Shown piece by piece: positions 26,190-35,541 of a DNA stretch of 35,911 nucleotides; the first letter of the stretch is position 1; every line of letters begins with the position of its first letter. The notes under the pieces are model-generated. The model worked only from the letters and a program-made list of their open reading frames with translations, had not been told where the DNA came from and did not search any database. The position numbers were made by a program, and so were the translations under genes. Source of the stretch: Elusimicrobiota bacterium (GTDB lineage Bacteria; Elusimicrobiota; Elusimicrobia; Elusimicrobiales; Elusimicrobiaceae); assembly GCA_031262415.1 (NCBI GenBank), contig JAISHT010000058.1, positions 1-35,911 of the forward strand. Reading direction: 5' to 3'.

Positions 26190-27731
26190 ATGCAAACAAG
26201 TATTAAAAGGGCTTTAATTTCAGTATCAGATAAAACGGGCCTAGGCGATTTCGCTAAAGGTTTGCGCGAGCTTGGCGTTGAGCTAATTTCAACTAGCGGC
26301 ACCGCTAAATTTTTAAAAGAGGCGGGCTTGCCTGTTAGGGATTTAAGCAGTCTTACTAATTTCCCCGAAATTTTAGAAGGCAGGGTAAAAACTTTGCACC
26401 CAAAAGTCCACGGCGGTATTTTGTTTAAACGGGACGATAAAGAGCATACTAAAACTGTAGAGGAGCTTGGCATAGAGCCAATTGATATGGTTGTTGTCAA
26501 TTTGTATCCATTTAGGGAAACCGCCGCCAAAGCTAAAGAAAGTTTTGCCCCAGAAGTTATTGAAAATATTGATATTGGCGGCCCTTCTATGGTGCGTAGC
26601 GCGGCAAAAAACTTTAAAGATGTCGCTATAATTTGCCGCCCGCAGGATTATGAGGCTGTTTTAAAAGAACTTAAAGAAACAAAAAATCTTTCTTATCAAA
26701 CACGGCAAAAACTTTGCGTTGAAGCATTCTCTCACACCGCTTCTTACGACGCTGCAATAGCAACCGAGTTCCAAAAGGGCCTAGGCATAAAATATCCCGA
26801 AACAAAAATTATTGCGCTTGAAAAATTGCAATCTCTTCGCTACGGCGAAAATCCGCATCAAGCCGCCGCTCTCTATACCCAAAGCCACGGTTTTGCCTTT
26901 GAACAGCTTCACGGTAAAGAACTATCTTACAACAATATTTTAGACGCTTTTGGCACTTGGGATAATGTTAATGAATTTGAAGTTCCAGCTTGCGTTATTT
27001 TTAAACATATTACGCCTTGCGGCATTGGCACGGGAGCGGATATAAAAGAAGCTTTTGAAAATGCCTGGCGTAGCGATCCTAAATCCGCCTACGGCGGCAT
27101 AATTGCCTTTAACAGGCCGCTAAATGGCGAGACGGCGGAGCTTATAAAATCGTTTTTTGTAGAAGCAATTTGCGCCCCGGATTTTGACGAGCAGGCGCTT
27201 GAAATTTTGCAAAAAAAGAAAAATCTGCGTCTATTAAAACGCAAAACCCCTATAAGCAGCCGCCCGCTCTTAAAATCAATAGGCGACGAGGTTTTGCTTC
27301 AAGACCCTAATCAAATTTTATTTAAAGAAGCTTTAATCTGCCCAACAAAAAGGCAACCGACAAAAGAAGAAGAAACCGCCCTTAAATTTGCTTGGGCTTG
27401 CGTTAAACACATAAAATCAAACGCTATTGTTTTAACTTCAAAAAACGCTACTATAGGCATTGGCGCAGGGCAAATGAGCCGTGTTGACGCTGTTAAAATG
27501 GCGGGCATTAAATATAGCGAGTATCAAGAAACTAATGCAAAACCTAGCTTGTTAGTTTTAGCGTCCGATGCGTTCTTCCCATTTAGAGACGGCGTTGATC
27601 TTGCCGCCGAATTTGGCATTAGCGCAATTATAAACCCCGGCGGCTCTATACGGGACGAGGAAGTAATAAAAGCTTGCGACGAGCATAATATCGCTATGCT
27701 CTTTACAGGTATTAGGCATTTTAGGCATTAA
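26190..27731 (+). CDS. purH: Bifunctional AICAR transformylase/IMP cyclohydrolase
   Basis: ISVSDKTGLGDFAKGL, STSGTAKFLKEAG, GGRVKTLHPKVHGGIL-like segment, KHITPCGIGTG, SDAFFPFRDGVD. Confidence 0.96.
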   Translation: MQTSIKRALISVSDKTGLGDFAKGLRELGVELISTSGTAKFLKEAGLPVRDLSSLTNFPEILEGRVKTLHPKVHGGILFKRDDKEHTKTVEELGIEPIDMVVVNLYPFRETAAKAKESFAPEVIENIDIGGPSMVRSAAKNFKDVAIICRPQDYEAVLKELKETKNLSYQTRQKLCVEAFSHTASYDAAIATEFQKGLGIKYPETKIIALEKLQSLRYGENPHQAAALYTQSHGFAFEQLHGKELSYNNILDAFGTWDNVNEFEVPACVIFKHITPCGIGTGADIKEAFENAWRSDPKSAYGGIIAFNRPLNGETAELIKSFFVEAICAPDFDEQALEILQKKKNLRLLKRKTPISSRPLLKSIGDEVLLQDPNQILFKEALICPTKRQPTKEEETALKFAWACVKHIKSNAIVLTSKNATIGIGAGQMSRVDAVKMAGIKYSEYQETNAKPSLLVLASDAFFPFRDGVDLAAEFGISAIINPGGSIRDEEVIKACDEHNIAMLFTGIRHFRH

Positions 27732-27742
27732 AAGAGGTTTTT

Positions 27743-28282
27743 ATGGAAAAAGTAATACAAACTGCCGACGCTATTGAAAAAACTCTTCAACGTATGGCGT
27801 ATGAAATTATGGAAAAGCACGAAAGCGTTGATAATATCGTTTTTGTGGGTATACGCACAAGGGGCGTTTATCTGGCAAAAAGGTTAAAAGAAAAATTTGA
27901 TAAAGCCGCCTCAAAAAATGCTCCTATTGGCGAGCTTGATATTACGCTTTACCGAGATGATTTAAGCCAAATAGCCGATGCGCCCGTAATCAAAGCTACC
28001 ACTATAAATTTTGATATTAACGGCAAAAATATAATACTTACAGACGATGTTTTGTATACGGGCAGGACAATACGCGCCGCATTAACGGAACTTGCCGATT
28101 TTGGCCGCCCAGCAAGTATAGAACTAGCAGTCTTAATAGACCGTGGACATAGAGAGCTTCCAATAAGCGCAAATTATATTGGCAAGTCAGTGCCGACATC
28201 TCGCAAAGAATTTATCCAAGTAAAACTAAAAGAAGAAGACAAAGAAGATATTGTGATACTAGGAGAGAGAAATGACCGATAA
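27743..28282 (+). CDS. pyrR: PyrR bifunctional regulator/uracil phosphoribosyltransferase
   Basis: FVGIRTRGVYLAKRL, DITLYRDDL, ILTDDVLYTGRTIRAAL, DRGHRELPISANYIGKSVPT. Confidence 0.95.
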   Translation: MEKVIQTADAIEKTLQRMAYEIMEKHESVDNIVFVGIRTRGVYLAKRLKEKFDKAASKNAPIGELDITLYRDDLSQIADAPVIKATTINFDINGKNIILTDDVLYTGRTIRAALTELADFGRPASIELAVLIDRGHRELPISANYIGKSVPTSRKEFIQVKLKEEDKEDIVILGERNDR

Positions 28283-29228
28283 ATTTATCTGGACCAAAAA
28301 AGACCTCTTAGGCATTGAATATTTATCCGCAGCGGAAATTGAGCATATTTTAGATACCGCCGCCTCGTTTAAAGAAGTTTCCACCCGCGATATTAAAAAA
28401 GTGCCCGCCCTAAGAGGCAAGACGGCGGCCAACCTTTTTTACGAGCCTTCCACCCGCACTAGAGTAAGTTTTGAAGTGGCCGAAAAGCGGCTTTCTTGCG
28501 ATGTTATTAATATGGATATGAAAGCAAGCAGCGTTTTAAAAGGCGAAACTTTGGCCGATACGGGTCGTAATCTTGAAGCCTTAAAAATTGATGTTTTTAT
28601 AATCCGCCACACTTACGCAGGCGCGGCAAATGTTTTAAGTAAATTTGTAAAAGGCAGCGTTATTAATGCCGGCGACGGCAAACACGAGCACCCAACCCAA
28701 GCCCTTTTGGATATGTATACTTTGCGGGAGAAATTTGGCAAAATCAAAGGCCTTAATGTGGCCATTATTGGCGATATTTCTCATTCCCGTGTGGCTCGCT
28801 CAAATATTTGGGGGCTTAGAAAACTTGGGGCAAATGTGGTGTTATGCGCGCCCGAAATTATCTTGCCAAAATACGCCCGTGAGTTTGGCGTAAAAGTTAC
28901 CAGCAATATAGACGAGGCTTTAAAAGACGCCCACGCCATTAATGTATTGCGTATGCAATTTGAAAGGGACGATATAAAATCTTTCCCAACGCCAAGCGAA
29001 TATTTTAAAAATTATGGCATTACAAAAGAAAGGCTTAAAAAATGCCGCCCGGATATTGTAGTTATGCACCCGGGCCCAATGAATAGGGGGCTTGAAATAA
29101 GCTCCGATGTCGCCGACGGTAAAAATTCCGTTATTTTAGAGCAAGTTACAAATGGCATTGCCGTTCGTATGGCAGTGCTTTTCTTAACAATCACCGCCAA
29201 AAGGGGGGAAAATGAAATACTTAATTAA
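28272..29228 (+). CDS. pyrB: Aspartate carbamoyltransferase catalytic subunit
   Basis: NLFYEPSTRTRVSFEVAEKRL, INAGDGKHEHPTQALLDMYT, MHPGPMNRGLEI. Confidence 0.96.
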   Translation: MTDKFIWTKKDLLGIEYLSAAEIEHILDTAASFKEVSTRDIKKVPALRGKTAANLFYEPSTRTRVSFEVAEKRLSCDVINMDMKASSVLKGETLADTGRNLEALKIDVFIIRHTYAGAANVLSKFVKGSVINAGDGKHEHPTQALLDMYTLREKFGKIKGLNVAIIGDISHSRVARSNIWGLRKLGANVVLCAPEIILPKYAREFGVKVTSNIDEALKDAHAINVLRMQFERDDIKSFPTPSEYFKNYGITKERLKKCRPDIVVMHPGPMNRGLEISSDVADGKNSVILEQVTNGIAVRMAVLFLTITAKRGENEILN

Positions 29229-30507
29229 AAACGCCCGCATTATTGACCCGTCAAATAATTTTGATAAAGTAGCCGACTTGTTAATTGAAGACGGCAAAAT
29301 TGCCAAAATAGAGGCGGATATTAAAGCTAAAGACGCTAAAATTATTGACGCTAGCGGCCTAGTTTGCGCCCCCGGTTTTATTGACTTGCATACTCATCTT
29401 AGGGAACCCGGCTTTGAAGGTAAAGAAACAATTTTTTCCGGCACTCGTTCAGCCGCTAAAGGCGGATACACAACCGTTTGTATGATGCCAAATACTAACC
29501 CAACCGTTGACAATATTCAAACAGTTAAATTAGTAAAAGAAATAATAAAAAAAGACGCCTTAGTTAATGTGCAAATTGTTGCCGCCGCTACTCTTGCTAG
29601 AAAAGGCGAAACTTTAACCGATTATATTGCCTTAAAAAAAGAGGGCGTAGCCGCTTTGTCTGACGACGGCTCGCCAGTTGAAAATACTGAAGTTATGAGG
29701 CAAGTTTTAATTGAAGCCGCCCGTGCTGGTTTACCCGTTGCCTCTCACGCTGAGGATTTAAAACTCGCCAAAAACGGCGTTATGAACGATGGCTTTATCT
29801 CAAGCAAACTTGGCCTTAACGGTATTTCAAACGCCTCTGAATACAAAGCTATAGAGCGGGAAATTGCTGTAGCAAAAGAAACAAAAACGCCGCTTCACAT
29901 TTGCCATATTTCAACAAAAGAATCTTGCGAGTTAATTAAAAAAGCAAAAGCAGATGGTATTAAAATTACCGCCGAGGCTACGCCGCATCACTTTACCTTA
30001 ACGGAAAAAGAGTGCGAAGATTTTAGCGGCAATACAAAAATGAACCCGCCGCTACGCAGTCAAGGTGACGCGGAAGCCGTAAAGCAAGCTTTAAAAGATG
30101 GCACGCTTGACGCTATCGCCACAGACCACGCTCCGCACGCCCCGCACGAAAAGGAAGTAGAATTTGACCTTGCTCTATTTGGCATTATTGGGCTAGAAAC
30201 GGCTTTCCCCCTTGCCTATCAAACGCTGGTTGAAAGCGGGCTTATAACTTTAAATAAATTAATAGAGCTAATGTCTGTTAACCCTGCTAAAATTTTCAAA
30301 ATTCCCGGCGGCAATTTGGCGGTTGGGAGTAAAGCAGATATTGTCTTGCTTGATTTAAATAAAGAATGGATTTATAGTAAGGACGAAATTTTATCCTCCA
30401 GTCGCAATACGCCCTATATCGGGCGTAAAATGAAAGGCTCGCCCGCGCATACTTTTGTCAGTGGCCGCCATATTTTTAAAGAAGGGCAAATAAATGAAGA
30501 ATTTTAA
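29212..30507 (+). CDS. pyrC: Dihydroorotase
   Basis: PGFIDLHTHLREPGFEGKETI, MMPNTNPTVD, ATDHAPHAPHEK. Confidence 0.96.
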   Translation: MKYLIKNARIIDPSNNFDKVADLLIEDGKIAKIEADIKAKDAKIIDASGLVCAPGFIDLHTHLREPGFEGKETIFSGTRSAAKGGYTTVCMMPNTNPTVDNIQTVKLVKEIIKKDALVNVQIVAAATLARKGETLTDYIALKKEGVAALSDDGSPVENTEVMRQVLIEAARAGLPVASHAEDLKLAKNGVMNDGFISSKLGLNGISNASEYKAIEREIAVAKETKTPLHICHISTKESCELIKKAKADGIKITAEATPHHFTLTEKECEDFSGNTKMNPPLRSQGDAEAVKQALKDGTLDAIATDHAPHAPHEKEVEFDLALFGIIGLETAFPLAYQTLVESGLITLNKLIELMSVNPAKIFKIPGGNLAVGSKADIVLLDLNKEWIYSKDEILSSSRNTPYIGRKMKGSPAHTFVSGRHIFKEGQINEEF

Positions 30508-31267
30508 AGCAAAAATAATTGAAAACAAACAGGTTGCGCCGCAAATTTACAACCTTAAATTTGAAGCCCCAAAACTTGCCGCCGAGGCTAAGCCCGGCCA
30601 GTTTGTAGAAGCGCTTTGCAAAGGCTCAGGCGCGCCGTTTTTGCGCCGCCCCTTTGGCGTGCATATGGCCGATACAAAAAGCGGTGTTTGCGAGATTTTG
30701 TTTCGCATAGCCGGCCGTGGAACGGAGCTTTTAAGCCAAATGTCAGCAGGCGATTTTTTGGATATAACAGGCCCGCTTGGCAATGATTTTGAAATTAATA
30801 AAGGCAAAAAACATTTTATTGCAGGCGGCGGTATGGGCATTGCCCCACTGCTTTTTTTAGCTAAAGCAATTTGGCAAACGGGCGAGCAGGCAAAAATATT
30901 TTTAGCCGCAAAAACTGCCGCTGATATTGCCCGCCTTGATATTTTTAAAAATTTTGGCGAAGTTATTTTATCAACGGAAGACGGCTCTCTTGGCGAAAAA
31001 TGTTTAATTGATACCCCGCTTGAGCGAGCTTTAAAAACAGAACAAAACGCCGCTTTATATGCCTGCGGCCCGCGCCCAATGCTACGCTGCGTAGCTGAGC
31101 TAGGGGCAAAATATCAAACGCCAACGCAAGTTTCGCTTGAAGAAAAAATGGCTTGCGGTATGGGCGTTTGCCAAGGTTGCCCAGTTGAGGTTAAAAATAA
31201 AGATACCAAGTATAAAATGGTTTGCAAAGACGGCCCCGTGTTTAATGCGGAGGATATTGTATGGTAA
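30494..31267 (+). CDS. pyrK: Dihydroorotate dehydrogenase electron-transfer subunit
   Basis: FLRRPFGVH, GGGMGIAPLLFLAK, MACGMGVCQGCPVEV 2Fe-2S motif. Confidence 0.95.
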   Translation: MKNFKAKIIENKQVAPQIYNLKFEAPKLAAEAKPGQFVEALCKGSGAPFLRRPFGVHMADTKSGVCEILFRIAGRGTELLSQMSAGDFLDITGPLGNDFEINKGKKHFIAGGGMGIAPLLFLAKAIWQTGEQAKIFLAAKTAADIARLDIFKNFGEVILSTEDGSLGEKCLIDTPLERALKTEQNAALYACGPRPMLRCVAELGAKYQTPTQVSLEEKMACGMGVCQGCPVEVKNKDTKYKMVCKDGPVFNAEDIVW

Positions 31268-32172
31268 AGACAAAAATAGCTTCTTTAGAACTTAAAAACC
31301 CTGTTATGAGCGCAAGCGGCACCTTTGGCTACGGCAAGGAATTTGCCGAGTTTTTTGACCTTGGGCAACTAGGCGCAGTTGTGTGCAAAACCATCACTTT
31401 AAAACAGCGTTTTGGCAATAAGCCGCCCCGTATTACCGATACTCCTTACGGTATGGTAAATTCCATAGGGCTAGAAAATAATGGCGTTGAATATTTTATA
31501 AAAACCGCTTTGCCATTCCTTAAAAATTACGATACAAAAGTTGTTGTTAGCATAGCGGGCAATAATGCGGCCGAATATGGCGAGCTTGCAAAAATTTTGG
31601 ATACAGAAGATACTGTTAGCGCAATTGAAATTAATTTATCTTGCCCAAATGTTGCGCACGGGCAAAATAAATGTTTGTTTAGCCAATGTCATATAAGCAG
31701 TCAAGATATTGTCGCCCAGGTGCGTAAAAACACAAAAAAACCTATTTTTGCAAAATTGTCCGCCCAAGTGTCCGATATAACCCCAGTAGCTAAAGCGTGC
31801 GAGGCCGCCGGCGCAGATGCTCTTACCCTAATAAACACTTTACCCGCCTTAGCGGTTGATTTAAAAACCCGCAAGCCGATGTTAGGTAATGTTTTTGGCG
31901 GGCTTAGCGGCGGAGCTATAAAACCCGTTGCTCTAAAGTTTGTTTGGGAAGCCTATAATGCCGTCAAAATACCGATAATTGCAAGCGGCGGTATTATGAA
32001 CGCAACTGACGCCCTTGAATTTATTTTATGCGGCGCAAGCGCAGTGCAAATTGGCAGCGCAAATTTTGTCAACCCGCTAGCCTGCCCCGAAATCGTAAAA
32101 GGTATTGAAACTTGTTTTGAAGAAAATAAAATAAAAGATATTAATGAATTAAGAGGAAAATTAAAACTATGA
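31261..32172 (+). CDS. pyrD: Dihydroorotate dehydrogenase B catalytic subunit
   Basis: NPVMSASGTFGYGKEF, NSIGLENNGVEYF, EINLSCPNVAHG, IASGGI. Confidence 0.95.
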   Translation: MVKTKIASLELKNPVMSASGTFGYGKEFAEFFDLGQLGAVVCKTITLKQRFGNKPPRITDTPYGMVNSIGLENNGVEYFIKTALPFLKNYDTKVVVSIAGNNAAEYGELAKILDTEDTVSAIEINLSCPNVAHGQNKCLFSQCHISSQDIVAQVRKNTKKPIFAKLSAQVSDITPVAKACEAAGADALTLINTLPALAVDLKTRKPMLGNVFGGLSGGAIKPVALKFVWEAYNAVKIPIIASGGIMNATDALEFILCGASAVQIGSANFVNPLACPEIVKGIETCFEENKIKDINELRGKLKL

Positions 32173-32873
32173 AACCAGCAGATAAAATTATAGTAGCTTT
32201 AGATGTTAAGACGGAAAAAGAAGCCTTAGCTTTAGTAAAAAAACTAAAAGGCAAAGTTGGCGTTTTTAAAATAGGTAAAGAACTTTTTACAGCTTGCGGG
32301 CCTGCTATAGTTAAAAAAGTGCAAAAATTAGGCGGCAAGGTTTTTTTAGATTTAAAATTTCACGATATTCCAAATACCGTAGCTAAAGCGGTTTTGCAAG
32401 CTACAAAACTTGGCGTTTATATGATGACCATACACACAAGCGGCGGCGTTGAAATGATGAAGGCCGCAACTCAAGCCGCCAAAGAAGCCGCCCCAAAAGG
32501 CAAAGCTCCAATACTACTTGGCGTAACTATTTTAACTAGTTTAGACGATAAAACTTTAAAGGAAATTGGCTTTAAATATACGCCTGAGCAAATGGTTATT
32601 AGGCTTGCAAAAATGGCAAAAGCCGCAGGGCTTGGCGGTATAGTATCATCTCCAAAAGAAGTTAAAAAACTGCGTAAAGCCTTAGGGGCAAGTATGTTTT
32701 TAGTAACGCCCGGCATACGCCCAATATGGGCGGCGGTAGGCGACCAAAAAAGAATAATGACGCCAAAAGACGCCGTTAAAGCGGGTGTAGATTTTATGGT
32801 AATAGGCCGCCCAATAACCGCCAGCAAAAACCCAGCCCAAGCGGCTGATTTAATTGCAAAAGAAATAGCATAA
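32169..32873 (+). CDS. pyrF: Orotidine 5'-phosphate decarboxylase
   Basis: IVALDVKTEKEAL, VFLDLKFHDIPNTV, VTPGIRP, VIGRPITAS. Confidence 0.95.
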   Translation: MKPADKIIVALDVKTEKEALALVKKLKGKVGVFKIGKELFTACGPAIVKKVQKLGGKVFLDLKFHDIPNTVAKAVLQATKLGVYMMTIHTSGGVEMMKAATQAAKEAAPKGKAPILLGVTILTSLDDKTLKEIGFKYTPEQMVIRLAKMAKAAGLGGIVSSPKEVKKLRKALGASMFLVTPGIRPIWAAVGDQKRIMTPKDAVKAGVDFMVIGRPITASKNPAQAADLIAKEIA

Positions 32874-32916
32874 AATGAGTTGATATTTTAGCTGTTAGGC
32901 CGCTTTAAACAAAACA

Positions 32917-32949
32917 AAAACGCCCTGCTTAATATAAGCGGGGCGTTTT
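32917..32949. terminator. Terminator between pyrF and convergent pyrE
   Basis: aaaacgccctgctt-aatat-aagcggggcgtttt hairpin with one G-T pair. Confidence 0.85.
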
Positions 32950-33022
32950 CTGCTAGATACAACAAAACTTCTTGTTTAAAAAGTTTTTGCTTAAAACTTT
33001 TACTTAAATTTTAGACTAATCT

Positions 33023-33598
33023 TTATTTAAAAACTCTGCTGCCGGGCTTTACCAAAGGCTCGCCTTTTTTGCACATTGGGCAGGCGGTTTCGTCGTAAGT
33101 TTCAACTTCAACGGCGGCCATGGTAGCAAGCGGCACGCCAAAATCAACATTACCATTGCTTCTATCTATTAAAGAGGCGCAGGCAACAACTTTTGCGCCG
33201 CCAGCATTAATAACTTCTATAACTTCTTTTGTGCTTTTGCCGGTTGTAACGACATCTTCGGCAATTAAGCAGCGTTCGCCCTTTTCCAAAGCAAAGCCGC
33301 GGCGAAGCATAACCTGCCCGTCAACTCTCTCTGTAAAAATGCCGCGCACGCCAAGTTGCCTTGCAAGTTCGTAAGCAATAATAACGCCGCCCATAGCCGG
33401 GCCAATAACAACATCTATTTTAATATCTTTAAGTTTTTGGGCTAACTCTTTGCATAATTTTTCTGAAAGAGCAGGGTGTTGCAAAACTTTTGCGCATTGC
33501 AAATATTTTGAGCTGTGTAGTCCGCTAGAAAGTTTAAAATGGCCTTCCAAGAGGGCGCCACTGTCTTTAAAAATCTGTAAAACTTCTTCTTTTGTCAT
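33023..33598 (-). CDS. pyrE: Orotate phosphoribosyltransferase
   Basis: GHFKLSSGLHSSKYLQCA, GPAMGGVIIAYELAR, CLIAEDVVTTGKSTKEVIEVI; C-terminal CPMCKKGEPLVKPGS. Confidence 0.94.
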   Translation of the reverse strand: MTKEEVLQIFKDSGALLEGHFKLSSGLHSSKYLQCAKVLQHPALSEKLCKELAQKLKDIKIDVVIGPAMGGVIIAYELARQLGVRGIFTERVDGQVMLRRGFALEKGERCLIAEDVVTTGKSTKEVIEVINAGGAKVVACASLIDRSNGNVDFGVPLATMAAVEVETYDETACPMCKKGEPLVKPGSRVFK

Positions 33599-33639
33599 AA
33601 CAAATCTCCTAAAATATTATTATTGATATTATAACTTTT

Positions 33640-33669
33640 TTAACAGAGCTAGGCGGAAAGTTATATAAT
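33640..33669 (+). promoter_or_regulatory. Candidate promoter of the NlpE-like gene
   Basis: TTAACA (33640-33645), 18-bp spacer, TATAAT (33664-33669), then SD and ATG. Confidence 0.45.
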
Positions 33670-33695
33670 GAAATTATATTTTTAGAGGATATTTT

Positions 33696-34094
33696 ATGAA
33701 ACATTTATTTGCTTTTTTTATTTTTAGTCTTTTTTTGTTTGGGTGCAGCGTCCCGTCTACTCCAAAGAACACGCAAGATTTGTTAAAAAATTATACAGGT
33801 ACTTTTGCAGGCCTTTTGCCTTGCGCCGATTGCAGTGGGCTAGACAGCGAGCTTCATCTAAACTCTGATTATACTTTTAAACTTACCGAAACTTACCTTG
33901 AAAAAGGCGGCCCGTTTATAACAACCGGCGTTTGGAGCCCTATTAAAGACTTTAAAGCCGTGAAACTTGTTTCTGACGAAACCCCACCCGCAACATCTTT
34001 CTACGGTTTTATTAATAAAGATACTATTCTTTGGCTGGACTCTAATGCTGAAGTAATTGAAAGCAATTTTAACTACAAACTAAACAGAATTTAA
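33696..34094 (+). CDS. NlpE N-terminal domain lipoprotein
   Basis: Lipobox LFLFGCSV; YTGTFAGLLPCADCSGLDSELHLNSDYTFKLTETYL typical of NlpE/CutF N-domain. Confidence 0.82.
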   Translation: MKHLFAFFIFSLFLFGCSVPSTPKNTQDLLKNYTGTFAGLLPCADCSGLDSELHLNSDYTFKLTETYLEKGGPFITTGVWSPIKDFKAVKLVSDETPPATSFYGFINKDTILWLDSNAEVIESNFNYKLNRI

Positions 34095-34117
34095 ACGGTG
34101 ATTTTATAACTAAATAA

Positions 34118-34142
34118 CCCCCGCTAAAGTTTTTAGCGGGGG
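34118..34142. terminator. Bidirectional terminator
   Basis: cccccgctaaa-gtt-tttagcggggg between convergent genes. Confidence 0.8.
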
Positions 34143-34170
34143 CATTCATTATCAGACAGTCTATAAGCTA

Positions 34171-35394
34171 TTAAAATTTATATTTTACGCTTGCGCCCAT
34201 TAAATGGCTTGAGCCGTTTTTATACGAAACGGGTATTCCACTCGGGCCGGGATCTGTTGTGCCAGATAGGCTTGTGCCTATAAGGTAAGTATAGGAAAGA
34301 TCCAAAACCACATCTTTAAACAAGTTTAAACCTGCGCCAACGCCGAAGAGATGCCTATCGTTTACAGGTATCATAACGTCCATATAATCATTGTTAACGG
34401 GAGCTTTATCAAAAATATAGCTGCCTCGCAAAGTTACTACTTTAGATAAAGTATATTCTGCGCCCATACCTATTCTAAAAGTATCTTTCCACTCTTTCTT
34501 TTCGCTTTTAGTGCCGGAAGTGGACGGGCTGCGGGGCATTTTGTCAAAATTGATAGCAATTTCATCAAAGCTGCTCCAGAAGATATTCATCCAATTAAAC
34601 TCAATTAAAAGTTTTTCTATAGGCCTATAAGAAACGCCAAAAGCAATTTGAGCGGGCAAATTAATAGTGCCGTTAGCGTCGCCATTTTGGAACATAGGCG
34701 CTTGCGTATTATAAGTTGCGGTGCCGTCTAGGGCTTGTTTAATTCTAAAGCGGTAGCTTACGCCAAAGTTAACTTTTTCGTTAGCTTTATATGCTAAGGC
34801 GACCATAGGGGCAAGGCCAATGCTATCGCCCTCTACATTTAAATCAATTCCGCCCATAGCTGGGGTAACGCGGTTGCCTTTTTCAAATTTAAAATACATA
34901 ACTTCCAGCGCAGCTGCGGCCGAAAGCCTGTCCGTTACCTGATAAGCAACTGTTGGCTGCACGGAAAATGATTCCACGCCAACTTTATAAGTGCTGGTTG
35001 CGCCTGCCCAATTTTTATCGGGGTATTCATTGCTCAGCCCAAAACGGGGGAAGACGCCAATACCGGCGTACCAACGTTCGGTAAGTTCTTGGGTATAAAA
35101 GAAGGTTGGCAAAGTCCACCAAGCTCTGTTTGGGGTTGCTGTTTGTCCATTATAAGTAGCTTGGGCAAGGGCGGTAACTTCCGTTACGCCCAGTTGTATT
35201 TGCGAGCCTTTCAAATCAGTTATCAAGGCTGGGTTTAAAGCTAAAGAAGCAGGTTCTGCCGGGCCTGCCATTACTGCGCCACCTAAAGCATTGCCTCTTG
35301 CGCTAAACTCGTATAAGCCAAAGCCTGCGCTAAAAGCATTTGTTGCCGCTAAAGCAAAAGGTATTGCCGCTGCGGCGATTTTACTTAAGTTCAT
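34171..35394 (-). CDS. OmpP1/FadL family outer-membrane protein
   Basis: Signal peptide, GFGLYEFSARGNALGGAVMAGPAEPASLALNPA N-terminal signature, C-terminal barrel ending ASVKYKF. Confidence 0.9.
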   Translation of the reverse strand: MNLSKIAAAAIPFALAATNAFSAGFGLYEFSARGNALGGAVMAGPAEPASLALNPALITDLKGSQIQLGVTEVTALAQATYNGQTATPNRAWWTLPTFFYTQELTERWYAGIGVFPRFGLSNEYPDKNWAGATSTYKVGVESFSVQPTVAYQVTDRLSAAAALEVMYFKFEKGNRVTPAMGGIDLNVEGDSIGLAPMVALAYKANEKVNFGVSYRFRIKQALDGTATYNTQAPMFQNGDANGTINLPAQIAFGVSYRPIEKLLIEFNWMNIFWSSFDEIAINFDKMPRSPSTSGTKSEKKEWKDTFRIGMGAEYTLSKVVTLRGSYIFDKAPVNNDYMDVMIPVNDRHLFGVGAGLNLFKDVVLDLSYTYLIGTSLSGTTDPGPSGIPVSYKNGSSHLMGASVKYKF

Positions 35395-35481
35395 TTTTCC
35401 TCCTAAAGGCTCTAATTGCCTTTGTTGGGCCCACTTGGGCTAAATAGGCACCTAAAGTAGATGCCCATATATAAATTTTAC

Positions 35482-35511
35482 AAAAAAACCACGGCTTTAT
35501 AAAAGCCGTGG
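35482..35511 (-). terminator. Terminator downstream of the MscS-like gene
   Basis: ccacggcttt-ata-aaagccgtgg with A tract on + strand (T tract on minus). Confidence 0.8.
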
Positions 35512-35541
35512 CTAAAGAATTAGGGCAAAATATATTAAAAA

